Shown in pieces: positions 44,185 through 54,979 of a stretch of 64,000 nucleotides of DNA. The stretch spans positions 17,812,001 to 17,876,000 of the forward strand of contig JAZBRS010000054.1 of the NCBI GenBank assembly GCA_037176725.1, read 5' to 3'. Source of the stretch: Posidonia oceanica. Lineage: Eukaryota > Streptophyta > Magnoliopsida > Alismatales > Posidoniaceae. Every line of letters begins with the position of its first letter. Position 1 is the first letter of the stretch. Below the pieces are notes generated by a model, which searched no databases, had not been told where the DNA came from, and saw only the letters and a list, made by a program, of their open reading frames with translations. Made by a program: the position numbers and the translations under genes.

Positions 44185-44640
44185 GTCCAAACTCCTCATA
44201 GGACCTATACCTCTAGAGGGAGAGAAAATGATAGGTCGAGAGTGAAAGTGAAAAAAAAAAGAGAGAAAATGATAGGCCGAGAGTGAGAGTGAAAGCCAAA
44301 AAAACAAAAGAGAGAAAAGAAAAAAGAAAGAAAGAATCAAACAAAAAAAATCTGTCAATAAAAGGGCATAAAAAAAAGGAAGACAGAAGTCGAAGATAGA
44401 AGTTAGCCCTAGAAATAGAGGTGAGCAGAATAGCTTTATCCCTACAACCATCTTGGAGAGGAGTTGGAGCATACGCCTGGAAAGCCCACAAATCCTACAG
44501 GGACTAGCCACCCCAGTCTTGCAGCAGCTCCCTAGTACCAGGCCAAGCATTTTTTACCTCCAAGCCAGGGATAAAGTAAACCTGCAAACCTATGAGGGAG
44601 TAAAAAAAAAAAGAAAATAAAAAATAAAAGAGTAGGTGTA
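44185..44640 (+). mobile_element. Element 1 tail resumed after Element 2
   Basis: Colinear with 34288-34720 of Element 2: TAC.CCTCTAGA, adenine-rich AGAGAAAATGATAG, AGGTGAGCAGAAT, CTTGGAGAG, ACCTGCAAACCT. A purine block (44215-44400) corresponds to 34485-34620. It breaks off near 44640, where family A sequence in the other orientation begins, so the polypurine tract and 3' LTR of Element 1 are not here. Confidence 0.75.
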
Positions 44641-45930
44641 GGTCCTAGAGAGTTTGGCATGGAGCTTTGTTTCTCACCACACCACCTTTTCACTTGTATG
44701 TAGGGTGGATGGTGCTTCTTTTTGGTTGATTTTCTTGGATTTTCTAATTTTTTTTTGAATTTTGTGATTTTATGATTTTTTTGGTATTTTTGATTTTCTA
44801 ATTTTTTTGAATTTTGTAATTTTATGATTTTTTTGGTATTTTTTATTTTCTATTTTTTTTGAATTTTGTGATTTTATGATTTTTTTTGGTATTTTTGATT
44901 TTTTAATATTTTTGGATTGATGAGTGTGGTCATAACCTTCTTACTTAAAGATTTTTGCAGTATTACCTTATATTATCTAGGGTGAGAGAACTTTCCCTTC
45001 TAACATGCCTAGTCTGTTGAGAACTTAGAACCTCATACTAGCATTAGTTTGATTGTTGTCTCCTTCATTTAGTCAGTCCCTGAACTTCTAGGATTCCCTG
45101 CCCCTTGTCTGTGAGTGAGATAGGTGGAGGAGGTTTGAAGTGCAGTAAGCTCTCAACTTTGGCTTAGGTCTTGAATTCCACTTGCCTTTCTTTGGTCCTT
45201 AACGTGTCTTTCCAGGATTTATGCTTTAGACACATAGACAGCTTTTGCCATGTTCCTTTGCCGCTCTTTGGACAGCTCTTTGCTAACCTCTTTCAGTTGG
45301 ACAGTTTCTTTTACTGTCTCTTTTCATTTGTTCCTCACTTGGACAGCTTCTTTGCTGCCTTCTTTCCTCTCTATTTGGGCAATTTTTGCTGCCATCTTTC
45401 TGGATGCTTTCTAAGTTATTTGGCAAGCGGTTCATACCATAAGCCTCTGCTCTGAACTTGCCTTTCTCTTACCTCCTCGTGCAAGTGTATGTGCAGACAG
45501 GACAAGGTTGAGGTTATCCTAGTTGTTCAGCTCATTTTCTATTTTGGAAGACAACTTTCTTTCCTTGGCTAGGACTTGGTCTTTGGTTCCTTTTAGATTT
45601 AGGCATGCTAATTAAGGGTGTATTGTATGTAACTCCCACGGATCTAAAGATGCCTTTAGGTTGTTACAACCAGTGGTTGGACCTTCCCTGGGTGTCACGG
45701 TCTCTTCTTAGGAAACCTTAGGTAATATTTTGGCAATTTTGCTTAGTACTCTAAGTTGTTGGGTACAGTCCACACTCATCAATAATTTTTTTGTTATTTA
45801 TTTTATTACTTATAATCTAACTTAACATTAGAGACAAATAAAGATAAATAAAGAAAAACAAAGTATGGAAAGGAAAAAGAGTCTTATTTACAAGTTTTGG
45901 TTGAATTAACCACTGCCCTCAGTCGGGTTC
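44641..45930 (-). mobile_element. Family A element (minus), 3' noncoding region
   Basis: The plus strand here is the reverse complement of 51553-52200 (CCTAGATAATA.AAGG.AATACTGCAAA, CCACCTATCTCACTCACAGACAA, GGCAGC.AAGAAGCTGTCC). Since 51553-53430 leads to a plus-strand polypurine tract and A LTR, the same sequence here on minus is the 3' part of a minus A element. It follows gag with no pol between. Tandem TTTTTGGTATTTTT/GATTTTATGATTTTTTT units of about 50 bp occupy 44740-44920. The ORF 45171-45455 is chance. Confidence 0.7.
44740..44920 (-). repeat. ~50-bp AT-rich tandem repeats
   Basis: About four copies of GATTTTCTAATTTTTTTGAA plus TTTTGTGATTTTATGATTTT and TTTTGGTATTTTT. The complement at 52020-52130 has a shorter, diverged version (AAAATACCAAAAAAATC). 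Part of the family A 3' region. Confidence 0.8.
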
Positions 45931-45939
45931 CGTGGAACT

Positions 45940-48629
45940 TCACACCTCCCTTCCCAGATGAGGGGGCTTACCTGAGGGGTGACTACTGAAGTCTGCCCCT
46001 AGCGTGTAGTAGTCAGGTGCTTGTGGCGCATATTCTTGTCTTTCCTTTGGTTTGCGCCCAGTCCTTGCTTTCAGAGGGTCAGAGTCGGACTTATTCTGAC
46101 CCGTTCCAGGCAGTGTGCCCCTGGTGGCTTTGTCTTGGAGTGAGGCTATTAGATTTCCTCTTCTTTTTGAAGTGTGACCATTGATGGGTTCTGTATTAAC
46201 CTCTCCTTCATGAACACAGTGTTCATGACTGCCCCTAGTGTGTCCTCTTGTAGGATCGGGTAGTTTGGGAGGAGGATCAACTCTTGCCTGTGCTGCTGGG
46301 AGAGGCGAGCTGAATATGTCGTACCAATCAGAGTTAGCATACTCATCATAGATGGGTGACTGGTTTTCTTCTATTAAGTCCTGGAGCATCTAAGAGTCCA
46401 CTGCCTTCTCATCGCACCAGTCCATGTCAGCGTACTCACATAAGCAGGTGGCCAGTCTTCTTCTGTTAAGCTCTGGAGCACATGAGGATTCAGAGTGGGT
46501 GTTGAGGGTGCCTTAAGATCAAGGTCCTCTTTGCTTGATGGGCTCTGTGCTGGATCTACTTGTATGCACTGGATGGATGCCAATTTAGACCGAGCAGCTG
46601 ATATGATGATCTCTACATCCACGTGAGCCACCCGATGGTTAAACAAGAGCTCTTGATGTATCTGCATCACTTATTGTCCTTCTTGAGCTGCCTTCAGTCT
46701 GGCTTTAAGCTCAGGTCACATGATTTCACCCTTGTCATTAAAATTATGTATTTTATCTTTGACAGTGAAACAATCTTCAAGGGTGTGCCCGTGGTTTTGA
46801 TGATAAGGGCAGTGCTTGGACATATTAGCATTTGGAAAACTCGGCCTGGGTTCGGGGAGTCACAGATCTCCACTTTCAACCAACATCCTGAATGTGTCGG
46901 CGATCGATTCAGGAAGCGGAGGATAGCTTTGCCTCTAAGGGCCCGTGTAGTTTCCCGGTGGAGGGACGTTGTGGTAGTTCCTCTGCCCCTGTTGTCGCCC
47001 CTGGTATGCATTATTTGTCCATCCTTGCTGGCCATGTACCAGGTAGTCAGGTGGCAGTTGTTGTTGATGCTGTATTGGCTGCACTAACTACCCCTGGTAC
47101 TATGCTGGTTGCCCTTAGGCCAGAAACGATTGCCCAGATAGATATTAGGGGTTTCTTTGCCCCTTCTGCCTCTGCTGAATTGAAACTTGGGCCATGTTAC
47201 CAGTGACGCCTTTAAGTGTATAGTTAGAGGTCTTCTTCTTGCTCCTTCCTTCGGGTTCCAAGAATGGTAGCTCTTCTTTGTGACGGAGGACTTTAGCAGC
47301 ACGCTCGTACAGTTGAGGGTACGTTTGAAGGTCACTAATTAGTAGCCCCATTCTAAGCGCTCATGTAGTATTTCGCGAAATGACCTCAACTGCCTGGCTC
47401 TCTGGAATATAGCATTTGCACCTTTCAGCCATGTCTCTCCATCTGCTTGCGAAAGTATCAAACTCCTCATCAGGTTTCATTCTTTCAGCGAGGAGGTCGC
47501 TCGTTGTAGGCTCGTTCTGGATGCGATGGCCATATTGGAGTAGAAATTTTTCTTGGACCATCTTGAAGCTACTGAGATCATATGTTGTGAGAATGTTAAA
47601 CCATCCCAGTACTTCTCCTTCCAAACTCTTGAAGAAGAGGTAGATAGTAAGTCCATTATCATATTGATAGGGTAGAGCATCCATAGTGAATGTGGCTAGA
47701 TGGCCTTTTGGATCCTCTGTTCCACTGTATTGCCTCATCTTTGGCATTTTGAATCCAAGTGGAAGAACAAAATGAGGAAATTTAGAAGTGTCGAACCCTA
47801 TTGGCGCTTTATGTGTAACCCCCGCCTCTGTGAGTGCCTCGGAGATCATTCTCTTAATGTCTTGTCTTGGCGTGGCCTGTTGTCCCTGGTTTAGGTGCCC
47901 TTGTGTTTGGTGAAAGGGTGGTGATAGAGGGTCGTATGGTGGAGAGAAGGGTAGGGATTGATGTGGAGTGTAGTATGATTGTGTGTTAGTGGGAGGTTGT
48001 GGTGAGTGTGTTATTCCGGGATACTATGATTGGTATGATGTTTCGGGATATTGTGGTTGTTGGTAGGTTGTGTATGATGTTCCAGGGTATTGTGGTTGGT
48101 GGTAGGTTGCGTGTGATGGCATGGTTTGGTGTATGGGAGGATAGGTTGGTGTTGCGTGGTATTGTGGGAATGAACTTTGGGTAGGGAAGTTTGTAATGGG
48201 GTTTAGTGGTGTGGTGCATGTGTGAGTGGACGTGATTAGCGAGTTTTGGTGAAGGTTTAGGAATGAAGGGTGGTGGACGGATGAGGTTTGTGGGCTCCTA
48301 AATGAGGGATGGCGGTGCCATGCCAGGAGTTGGTAAATCTTATTAGTCGCTTCCTCAGACAGATAGGAAGCAGTCGATGTAGGCGGTACTACCGGGGAGG
48401 TTACTTCAGGAAGTGTGTGCACGAATGAGGTACTCCATGTTCGGGAGTGGCTTACTCCTCTCTCTCCTTCAACTTCTTGTGCAAAGTTGGGAGTTTCCGG
48501 CTCTTGTGCCTGTGAAGTTGAAGCTCTGTAAAAGAACCCATCTAGGCCTAGACTTGATTGCGACGTAGAGGTAGAGGTTGAGGCAAAGGTCATATTGATG
48601 CGCCCTTGATTTGGTCGATAAAGCTCCAT
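45940..48629 (-). pseudogene. gag: Family A gag pseudogene
   Basis: Reads from ATG at 48629 (MELYRPNQGRINMTFASTST) leftwards. An S/T/P/H-rich N terminus (48629-48024) has repeated YPGTSYTTYQQPQ. The capsid-like domain (47849-47361) shows FPHFVLPLGFKMPKMRQYSG, DPKGHLATF, GWFNILTTYDLSSFKMVQEKF and FASRWRDMAERC. Next come PQLYERAAKVLR (47351-47145), a zinc-knuckle variant CPYHQNHGHTLEDC (CX2HX4HX4C) near 46820-46750, and a hydrophilic tail ending at 45940 (KPPHLGREV). Frameshifts and stops separate these pieces. It belongs to Ty3/gypsy and is clearly different from the gag of Elements 1 and 2. No protease or RT follows on minus. Confidence 0.85.
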
Positions 48630-49995
48630 TGCAAGAATGTCTTTTAAATTATTACAGAAAACTTAAAAAAAGGAAATTACAGACTCAATGACACTACTTA
48701 ATATAGACTCGATGAAAGTAAAAATAAAACAGTAAACAGTTCCTGTTCTAGTGTTCTTGCAACCTGTTAATGGTGACAGTTAAATCCCTGCAAACAATGC
48801 ACACTGGAACGGAACATCTGCCCTGCCGTCACCTGTAAGTCAGGCGACCAAACAAGTCACCATTCGAAAGGGCGACTGAGCAGGACGCCTTCTGAACAGG
48901 CGGCTTAAGCCCTGTTCTTCCAGCAGCCAAGGTCTATTATGGACAGACTGCGCAACAAAAAAGAAAATAAAATAGTGCAATGTTTCAGACAGATCGTAGG
49001 TTTTATTTGTTGAAGTAAATAATTAATCAGTTAATTAAACCTGTATGTTCACAATTAATGGGATTTTTGACTTATGGGTACCACTCTTTGACCTTCGTTC
49101 AAGGTCTACCAAGAGGGCCTAGGCAGTGGGTTTGTCTCTCTAAAAAGGAGCCCACCACCTAGGATTCTGTTCTTAAGATCGGTCCTTATCAAACCACAAA
49201 ACAGTAAATAAACAAGGAATACTAAAGTATCAAGTATCTACTAAGGATTATTTTTGACTTATGGAAGAGGAGTCAAAAATAAAACCTTAGGACACCTTGA
49301 GTTCTTAACCTAACTATCTTAACCAAACAGAGTATGGGTGAGCGACTTGCACTGGCCCGGTTCGCTCTGTTTGATTATTTTAGTTAGGGAAAGGATTTTC
49401 TTAAGGAACTTTAACTTTAATATCAATAAAATAGTTTCCACCTTAAGGGTGGACACATACAAATCTAAAATCCGAATAAAAAATTAAAATTACAGTGGAC
49501 AGGATGTTAATCAGATTTTAAACTACTGCAGATCTAAAAGAAAAACAACACAGACTACTGAAAATAATAAATGATCTGCAGTGAAATAAACACCCAGATC
49601 CAATCGCCTATAATGGGTGTGTCTGGATAGGTCGCCACAATGAACTGCGATTGACCCAGACGCCTGTTAATTGGGCGGCTGGAAATCAGAGTTCTCTATT
49701 TTTCAGAACAGTGGTAACCTGGCCCTCTACGACCCTAGACAGGAGGTTGTCCTTGCCTTAAAGTGCTAACGAGACCTCTTGCCTTAAGATCAAGGTGGTT
49801 GGGTTAGAAAAACTATTCTAATGACAGAAAACACTACGGGGTTTAGGAGTTATGAAAACCTAAGCGCATGGCCTCCTAAACCGAAAACAAAAGAAAGAAA
49901 CAACTAGATCTAAAGAAGTAAATGAAGGAAGGAAGGAAAAAACTCACGTAGCACAGAGTGTTGGCTAGAGCCGGTCCCACCGTGATCGCTAGGTC
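48630..49995 (-). other. Family A leader between PBS and gag
   Basis: Noncoding leader on the minus strand. It contains CCTAACTA/TTAGGA text, a repeated phrase GACTTATGG (49069 and 49256), and AGTCGCC/GGCGACT dyads at 48835-48905 and 49605-49680 like those of the A and C LTRs. Confidence 0.6.
49974..49991 (-). promoter_or_regulatory. Probable primer-binding site of minus family A element
   Basis: On minus the sequence TAGCGATCACGGTGGGAC starts four bases after the LTR end. It keeps the pattern T.GCGA...G(G/C)TGGG(A/G) of the sites in Elements 1 and 2, but begins TAG rather than TGG. Assigned by position and similarity only. Confidence 0.45.
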
Positions 49996-51552
49996 TCTGG
50001 ATGTGGATTATGGGGGGTGTTTGGATGAAGATAACAATGCTTCCACGACGTTGTTAACTTTGTTGTGATCGCCACTTATCAATGGGCAGACAAGGCGCCT
50101 AGGGAGATGTAGATGATGTGGGTACACGATTCATTGGATCGACGGCAGGATGTCGTCCAATGGCTTCCTTGTGTTTACGTGAGCGTTTTCCTTTTCCTTC
50201 AAAACAAATAAAAATAAGAGATCTAGATAAGTTTGTGTGTAGTAAATGATAATAAAAGAAAACAGAGAATAATATGAACAAATGAATTTAATACTAACCG
50301 GGGGTTGTTCCCCGCATGCATATGCTATGGGTCCTATGCTAAGGAATGCAATAATGAAATAAAAAGATTAGAAGAAGATACTTCCTTCACCCTCGTGCTG
50401 TATGTAGTGAAGTGAGGAAGTGGAGGCACGGTTGGAGCTCCGGCTAGGCTCGAGATCTCGGAGATCTAGGTTTCTGGATTGAAGGTGGGGGCTAGGGTTT
50501 CTCTTTCTCTCTTGGATGTGGATTTGCCTCCCCAAACCCTAGAATTGGCCGTCTCCCGAGCACTGACTCACGGAGGCTATTTATAGGTCTGTGGGACACG
50601 GGTGGCTCAACCCTAGAAAGTTTCTAGAAGCTTCTAGAAGAACACTGATATTTAGGGTTAGTCGCCGCATAAGGGGGCGACTGGGACAAATATCTCCCGA
50701 AAAGATAGAGGAAAATGCTGGGGAAACACCGCGTGACTAGGTCAGCGGAGTCCACGTCAGCTAGTCGCCACATATAATGGCGCCTAGCTGCTGCACTATT
50801 CCAGCAACTAAAATATTTGCTTCTGATTTTTAGGAGATTCTAAGGGATTGGGTTCTGATTTTTAGGAATTTGATTAGCACATTAAAACATGTTAAAAATC
50901 AAGATATTTGTTTTGAAGCCACCTAGGATTTTCTAGATTGTTCTTTGATTATTTTATTTATGATATATGTGTTATATCATATATTAAATGCTAGAAAATC
51001 ACATGAATATCAATAATTTACGGAAAAAATGTTATAATAGCTTATAAAATTCCCGTATATTATATTAATGCCCAGGATATTGATATTAAGCTGGAGAGAG
51101 AGGAAATAGTGCTAGTCGCCTGTCACACAGGCGCCTACACAGTCTAGTCGCCCTTCTGAAAGGCGTCTGGCTGTGTCGCCACTCTAGGAGGCAACTAGCT
51201 AGTCTTTTTGCATTTTTGATCCTGTCTTTTAAGTTAGATCCAGAAAACTCGATAATAGCCCGGAAAACTTTAGAGATCTCATGAAATCATAAAAACGTCA
51301 TCTTTAACTCAAATCTGTCACTGATTTGAGTGGGATAAAGAGTGCTCAAGGTACTCGGACTTGCCATGAGTCTGAGTGCGTTAGCTATGCCACAGCCAAC
51401 AACCTTGAGTCAAGTAAAATCAAGCCTTGTTTTTAAGCAAATCATGAAAACTCCGGAAAAATATGTTATTAAGCCTTAGTTATGTGATCTGGGTGCCTCA
51501 GAAGTTCCTATCCTCTATGAACTCTGGGAAATGCGAAAATGGGATATCTACA
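49996..51552 (-). mobile_element. Family A 5' LTR (minus)
   Basis: On minus TGTAGATATCCCATTTTCGC at 51552 to CCACATCCAGA at 49996, 1,557 bp. It aligns over its whole length with the plus A LTR 53432-54979: CTAGCTAGTTGCCTC, GCCTAGCTGCTGCACTATTC, CTTCTAGAA..TTCTAGAA, TTTGAAGG.AAAGG, GGATCGACGGCAGG. It contains the AGTCGCC/GGCGACT dyads at 50655-50690, 50760-50790 and 51110-51200. Its right flank is family A 3' noncoding sequence in the opposite sense, not a polypurine tract, so this is a 5' LTR. Confidence 0.85.
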
Positions 51553-53420
51553 GCAGCAAAGAAGCTATCCAAATAAGAGAGGAAAGAAGGCAGCAAAGAA
51601 GCTGTCCAAGTGAGAAAAAAAAAGAAGACAATAAAAGAGGTCAGCAAAGAGTTGTCCAAAGAGTGAAAAAAAGGCAGTAAAAAAAGCTGTCCATAAATCA
51701 AGAAAAAAAAGCCTTAGAAAATTAAAAGGTGCATTAGGACCAAACCTGGCGAGCGGAACTGAAACTTAAACCAAAGTCGAGAGCTTACTGTACTCCAAAC
51801 TTCCTCCACCTATCTCACTCACAGACAACGGGCAGGGAACCCTAGAAGTTTGAGGACCGAGTAAATGAAGGAAACAATAATCAAACCAAGGCTAGTATGA
51901 GGTCCCAAGTTCTCAAAAAGACCAAGCATGTTAGAAGGGAAGGTTCTCTCACCCTAGATAATACAAGGCAATACTGCAAAATCTGTAAGTAGAAGGTTGT
52001 GACCACACTCATCAATCCAAAAATCCAAAAACACCAAAAAAATCAAAATATCCTAAAAACACCAAAAAAAATCAGAAAATCCCAAATACCAAAAAAATCG
52101 TAAAATCCCAAAATTCAAAAAAAATAGAAAATCCAAGAAAACAACCAAAAAGAAGTATCATCCACTCTACATACAAGTGAAAACTTAGTAAGTAGGAAAA
52201 TCAGAATTGGTCTGGCCGGTGATGTAAAAATCGTTTCACCTCGTATTTGGGGATAGTGTCCTACTCAAGCATGTCTCACGGCTTGGGTGCGTTTTCTCAA
52301 AAAAGACATTACTTCTGCAATAATCTTTAGAGCATCTACAGATGACTCATAATCGGCATCTACTGGGCTCCGTTTCTCCATTTCTTTAGCTGAGGCCAAG
52401 ACTAATTCCCTCCACCTAGTTCCCAAGCATGTTGATTAAGGGATTACTTTATGTCCTATACAAGTATAACTTAGTCAATCTCCCTAGGAACTAGGAAAGG
52501 TTTACCTGTGATTACTAACATCTTTTGTTAAGTGTGCAGGTATAAATCTCACAATCTGAAGAATGAGCTCACGCCTTAGGGGCTAATATAGTGTACAAAG
52601 GCACATGTACTTTGACTAAAAGGCAAACCCCGGTTTGGCAAAGGAATGGTTCACTCCCTCACCCAGTTCTTTAATCGTAGAACTCCTTTATTTGCCAAAT
52701 CGAGTTGTGGGACGACAGTCCTTTCCTGAGAGTATTGGTCACACTCGAGGACGGAAAACACTTGACCACAACAAATTGCATTCATTCATTTTGCATATGT
52801 CCATATGGTTTGGGACCAACCGTACCCCACTGGCCTAACCTAGCATATGGACCATTCATTGCATCGTATGTTGGCCTTGCATTATCATTATTTGTTTGAA
52901 TCATGCATCCATGCATTTTCTCATATCATTGGAAGTGGAGCACAGACGGAGCAAAATGACCTTCGAAAGTGTTAGAAACCCTTAGGACATGTGATTCTCC
53001 TAGAGCCAATCTAGTTCCTACCTATCCTTTTATCAATTCCAATCTGAGTAAAATCTCAAACATGATGCCACAAGAGTACTTCTTTTCGATCGTGCAAAGG
53101 TAACGCCCCACGATCTCCTCCTTAGCTTCTGCCTCGTTGAAGTATATCTCTACATGGTTGACTTGGTCTTGACATCGGCTGCGACACATAGCTTCGAAAC
53201 CGACTTGATCCCTCCATGCTTGAGTCTTCAATATGACGGCATTTAATCGAACCACTCGGCCGTGTGGCAGTCTCCCGACACCGAGTTAGTTGACCCCTTC
53301 TTTTTATCTTTCTTCATCCCTAGTGGCGGATTGTTTGAGATGGAGCTCCCCTTTTCAGGAAATGCTCAATAGGACATCGTTCTTACCTTGGAACCGATCT
53401 TGTTCCAAGATCAGCTCCAA
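51553..53420 (+). mobile_element. Family A element (plus), 3' noncoding region
   Basis: Starts abruptly at 51553 within the region shared with 44641-45400, then continues 52200-53420 through unique text that ends at a polypurine tract and LTR. It holds a conserved-looking A-rich block (52015-52150). ORFs such as 52635-52838 and minus 53022-53255 are not supported by any partner. The 5' LTR, gag and any pol of this copy are missing, apparently displaced by the minus A element. Confidence 0.7.
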
Positions 53421-53431
53421 GGAGGGGCATC
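53421..53431 (+). promoter_or_regulatory. Polypurine tract of plus family A element
   Basis: GGAGGGGCATC immediately before TGTAAATATTCC. Similar to GGGAGGAGCATC at the Element 2 3' LTR. Confidence 0.8.
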
Positions 53432-54979
53432 TGTAAATATTCCATTTTCGCATTTCTGAGAGTTCTTAGAGGATAGGAACCTTGAGACGCCCCATATCAC
53501 ACAACTAAGGCTTAATAGCACTTTTTCCGGAGTTTTCATGATTTGCTTGAAAACAATGTTTAATTTTACTTAACTCAAGATTGTTAGCTGTTGCAGAGCT
53601 AACTCATCCAAACTAGTGGCAAGTTTGAGTACCTTGACCACTCTTTATTCCACTCAAATCCGTGGTAGATTTGAGTTAAAGATGATGTTTTTATGATTTC
53701 ATGAGATCTCTGATGTTTTCGGGCTTTTATCATGTTTCTCTGGATCAAACTTAAAAGACAGGGTTAAAAATGCAAAAAGACTAGCTAGTTGCCTCTTACA
53801 GCGGCGACACAGCCAGCCGTCATTTAGAGCGGCGACTGGACTATGCAAGCGCTAGGCAGATAGGCGACTAGCATCCTTTCTCTCTCTCTAGCTTAAATAT
53901 CAATATCCAGGACATTAATATAACATATGGGGGCTTTATAAATTATTATAACATTTTTCTCATAAATTATCGATATTTACATGATTTTCTAGCATTTAAT
54001 GTATGATATAAAACATATATTATAAATAATTAATCAAGGAATAATCTAGAAAATCCTAGGTGGCTTCAAATTAATATCTTGATTTTTAACACGTTTTAAT
54101 GTGCTAAACCAATCCCTTAAAATCAGAAACCAACCTATTTTTGTGGCCTAGAATAGTGCAGCAGCTAGGCACCACTAATTGCGGCGACTAGCTGACGTGG
54201 ACTCCGTTTGACCTGGTCTTGCAGAGTTTCCACGGCATTTCCACGATCTTTTCGGGAGATATTTGTGCCAGTCGCATGCCTATGCGGCAACTAGTCATAA
54301 AAATCAGTTTTCCTCTAGAAGCTTCTAGAACCTTCCTAGATATGAAGCACCCATGTCTCACAAACCTATAAATAGACCTTATGAGTCAGTGCTCAAGAGG
54401 GTGAATTTTTAGGGTTTGAGAGGGATTTTTAGGGTTTAAGGAGGCCAAATTTAGAGAGAGAGAGAGTTACCTTCTCAAGAGAGAAACCCTAGCCTCCACC
54501 TTTAACTTAGATCCCAGAGATCTCGAGCATAGCCGGAGCTCCAACCGTGTCTTCACTTCCTCACTCCACTGCATACCGCACGAGAGTGAAGGGAGTATCG
54601 TCTTCCAATTTACTTTTTCATTTCATTATTGCATTCCTTAACATAGGACCCATAGCATATGCATGCTGGGAACAACCCCCGGTTAATATTAGATTCATTT
54701 GTTCATATTATTCTCAATTTTTTCTATTGTCATTTACTACACACGAACTTACCTAGATCTATTTTTACTTGTTTTGAAGGAAAGGAATACGCTCACGTAA
54801 CACGAGGACGCCGTTGGATGACACCCTGCCGTCGATCCAGTGAGACGACTATCCACATCAACATCATCATCTCCCCAGGTGCCTTGTCCACCCATTGATG
54901 AGTGGCGATCACAACAAAGTTGACAACGTACGTGGAAGCATAATCATCTTCATAAACACCCCCATTTTCCACATCTACA
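53432..54979 (+). mobile_element. Family A 3' LTR (plus)
   Basis: TGTAAATATTCCATTTTCGC to CCACATCTACA, 1,548 bp. It carries AGTCGCC-type dyads (53800-53875), a possible TATA-like CCTATAAATAGACC at 54365-54378, and a pyrimidine-to-AGAGAGAGAG transition at 54450. The matching minus LTR has CTATTTATAGG at 50578-50588. It is inserted in the terminal part of a C LTR, which resumes at 54980. Confidence 0.85.
54362..54380 (+). promoter_or_regulatory. Candidate TATA box of family A LTR
   Basis: AACCTATAAATAGACC lies about 600 bp before the LTR end, upstream of C/T-rich and GAGAG-rich leader sequence. The inverted copy CTATTTATAGGTCTG at 50578-50592 is conserved in the minus LTR. This supports a real promoter element of the LTR, although start-site data are lacking. 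Confidence 0.6.
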
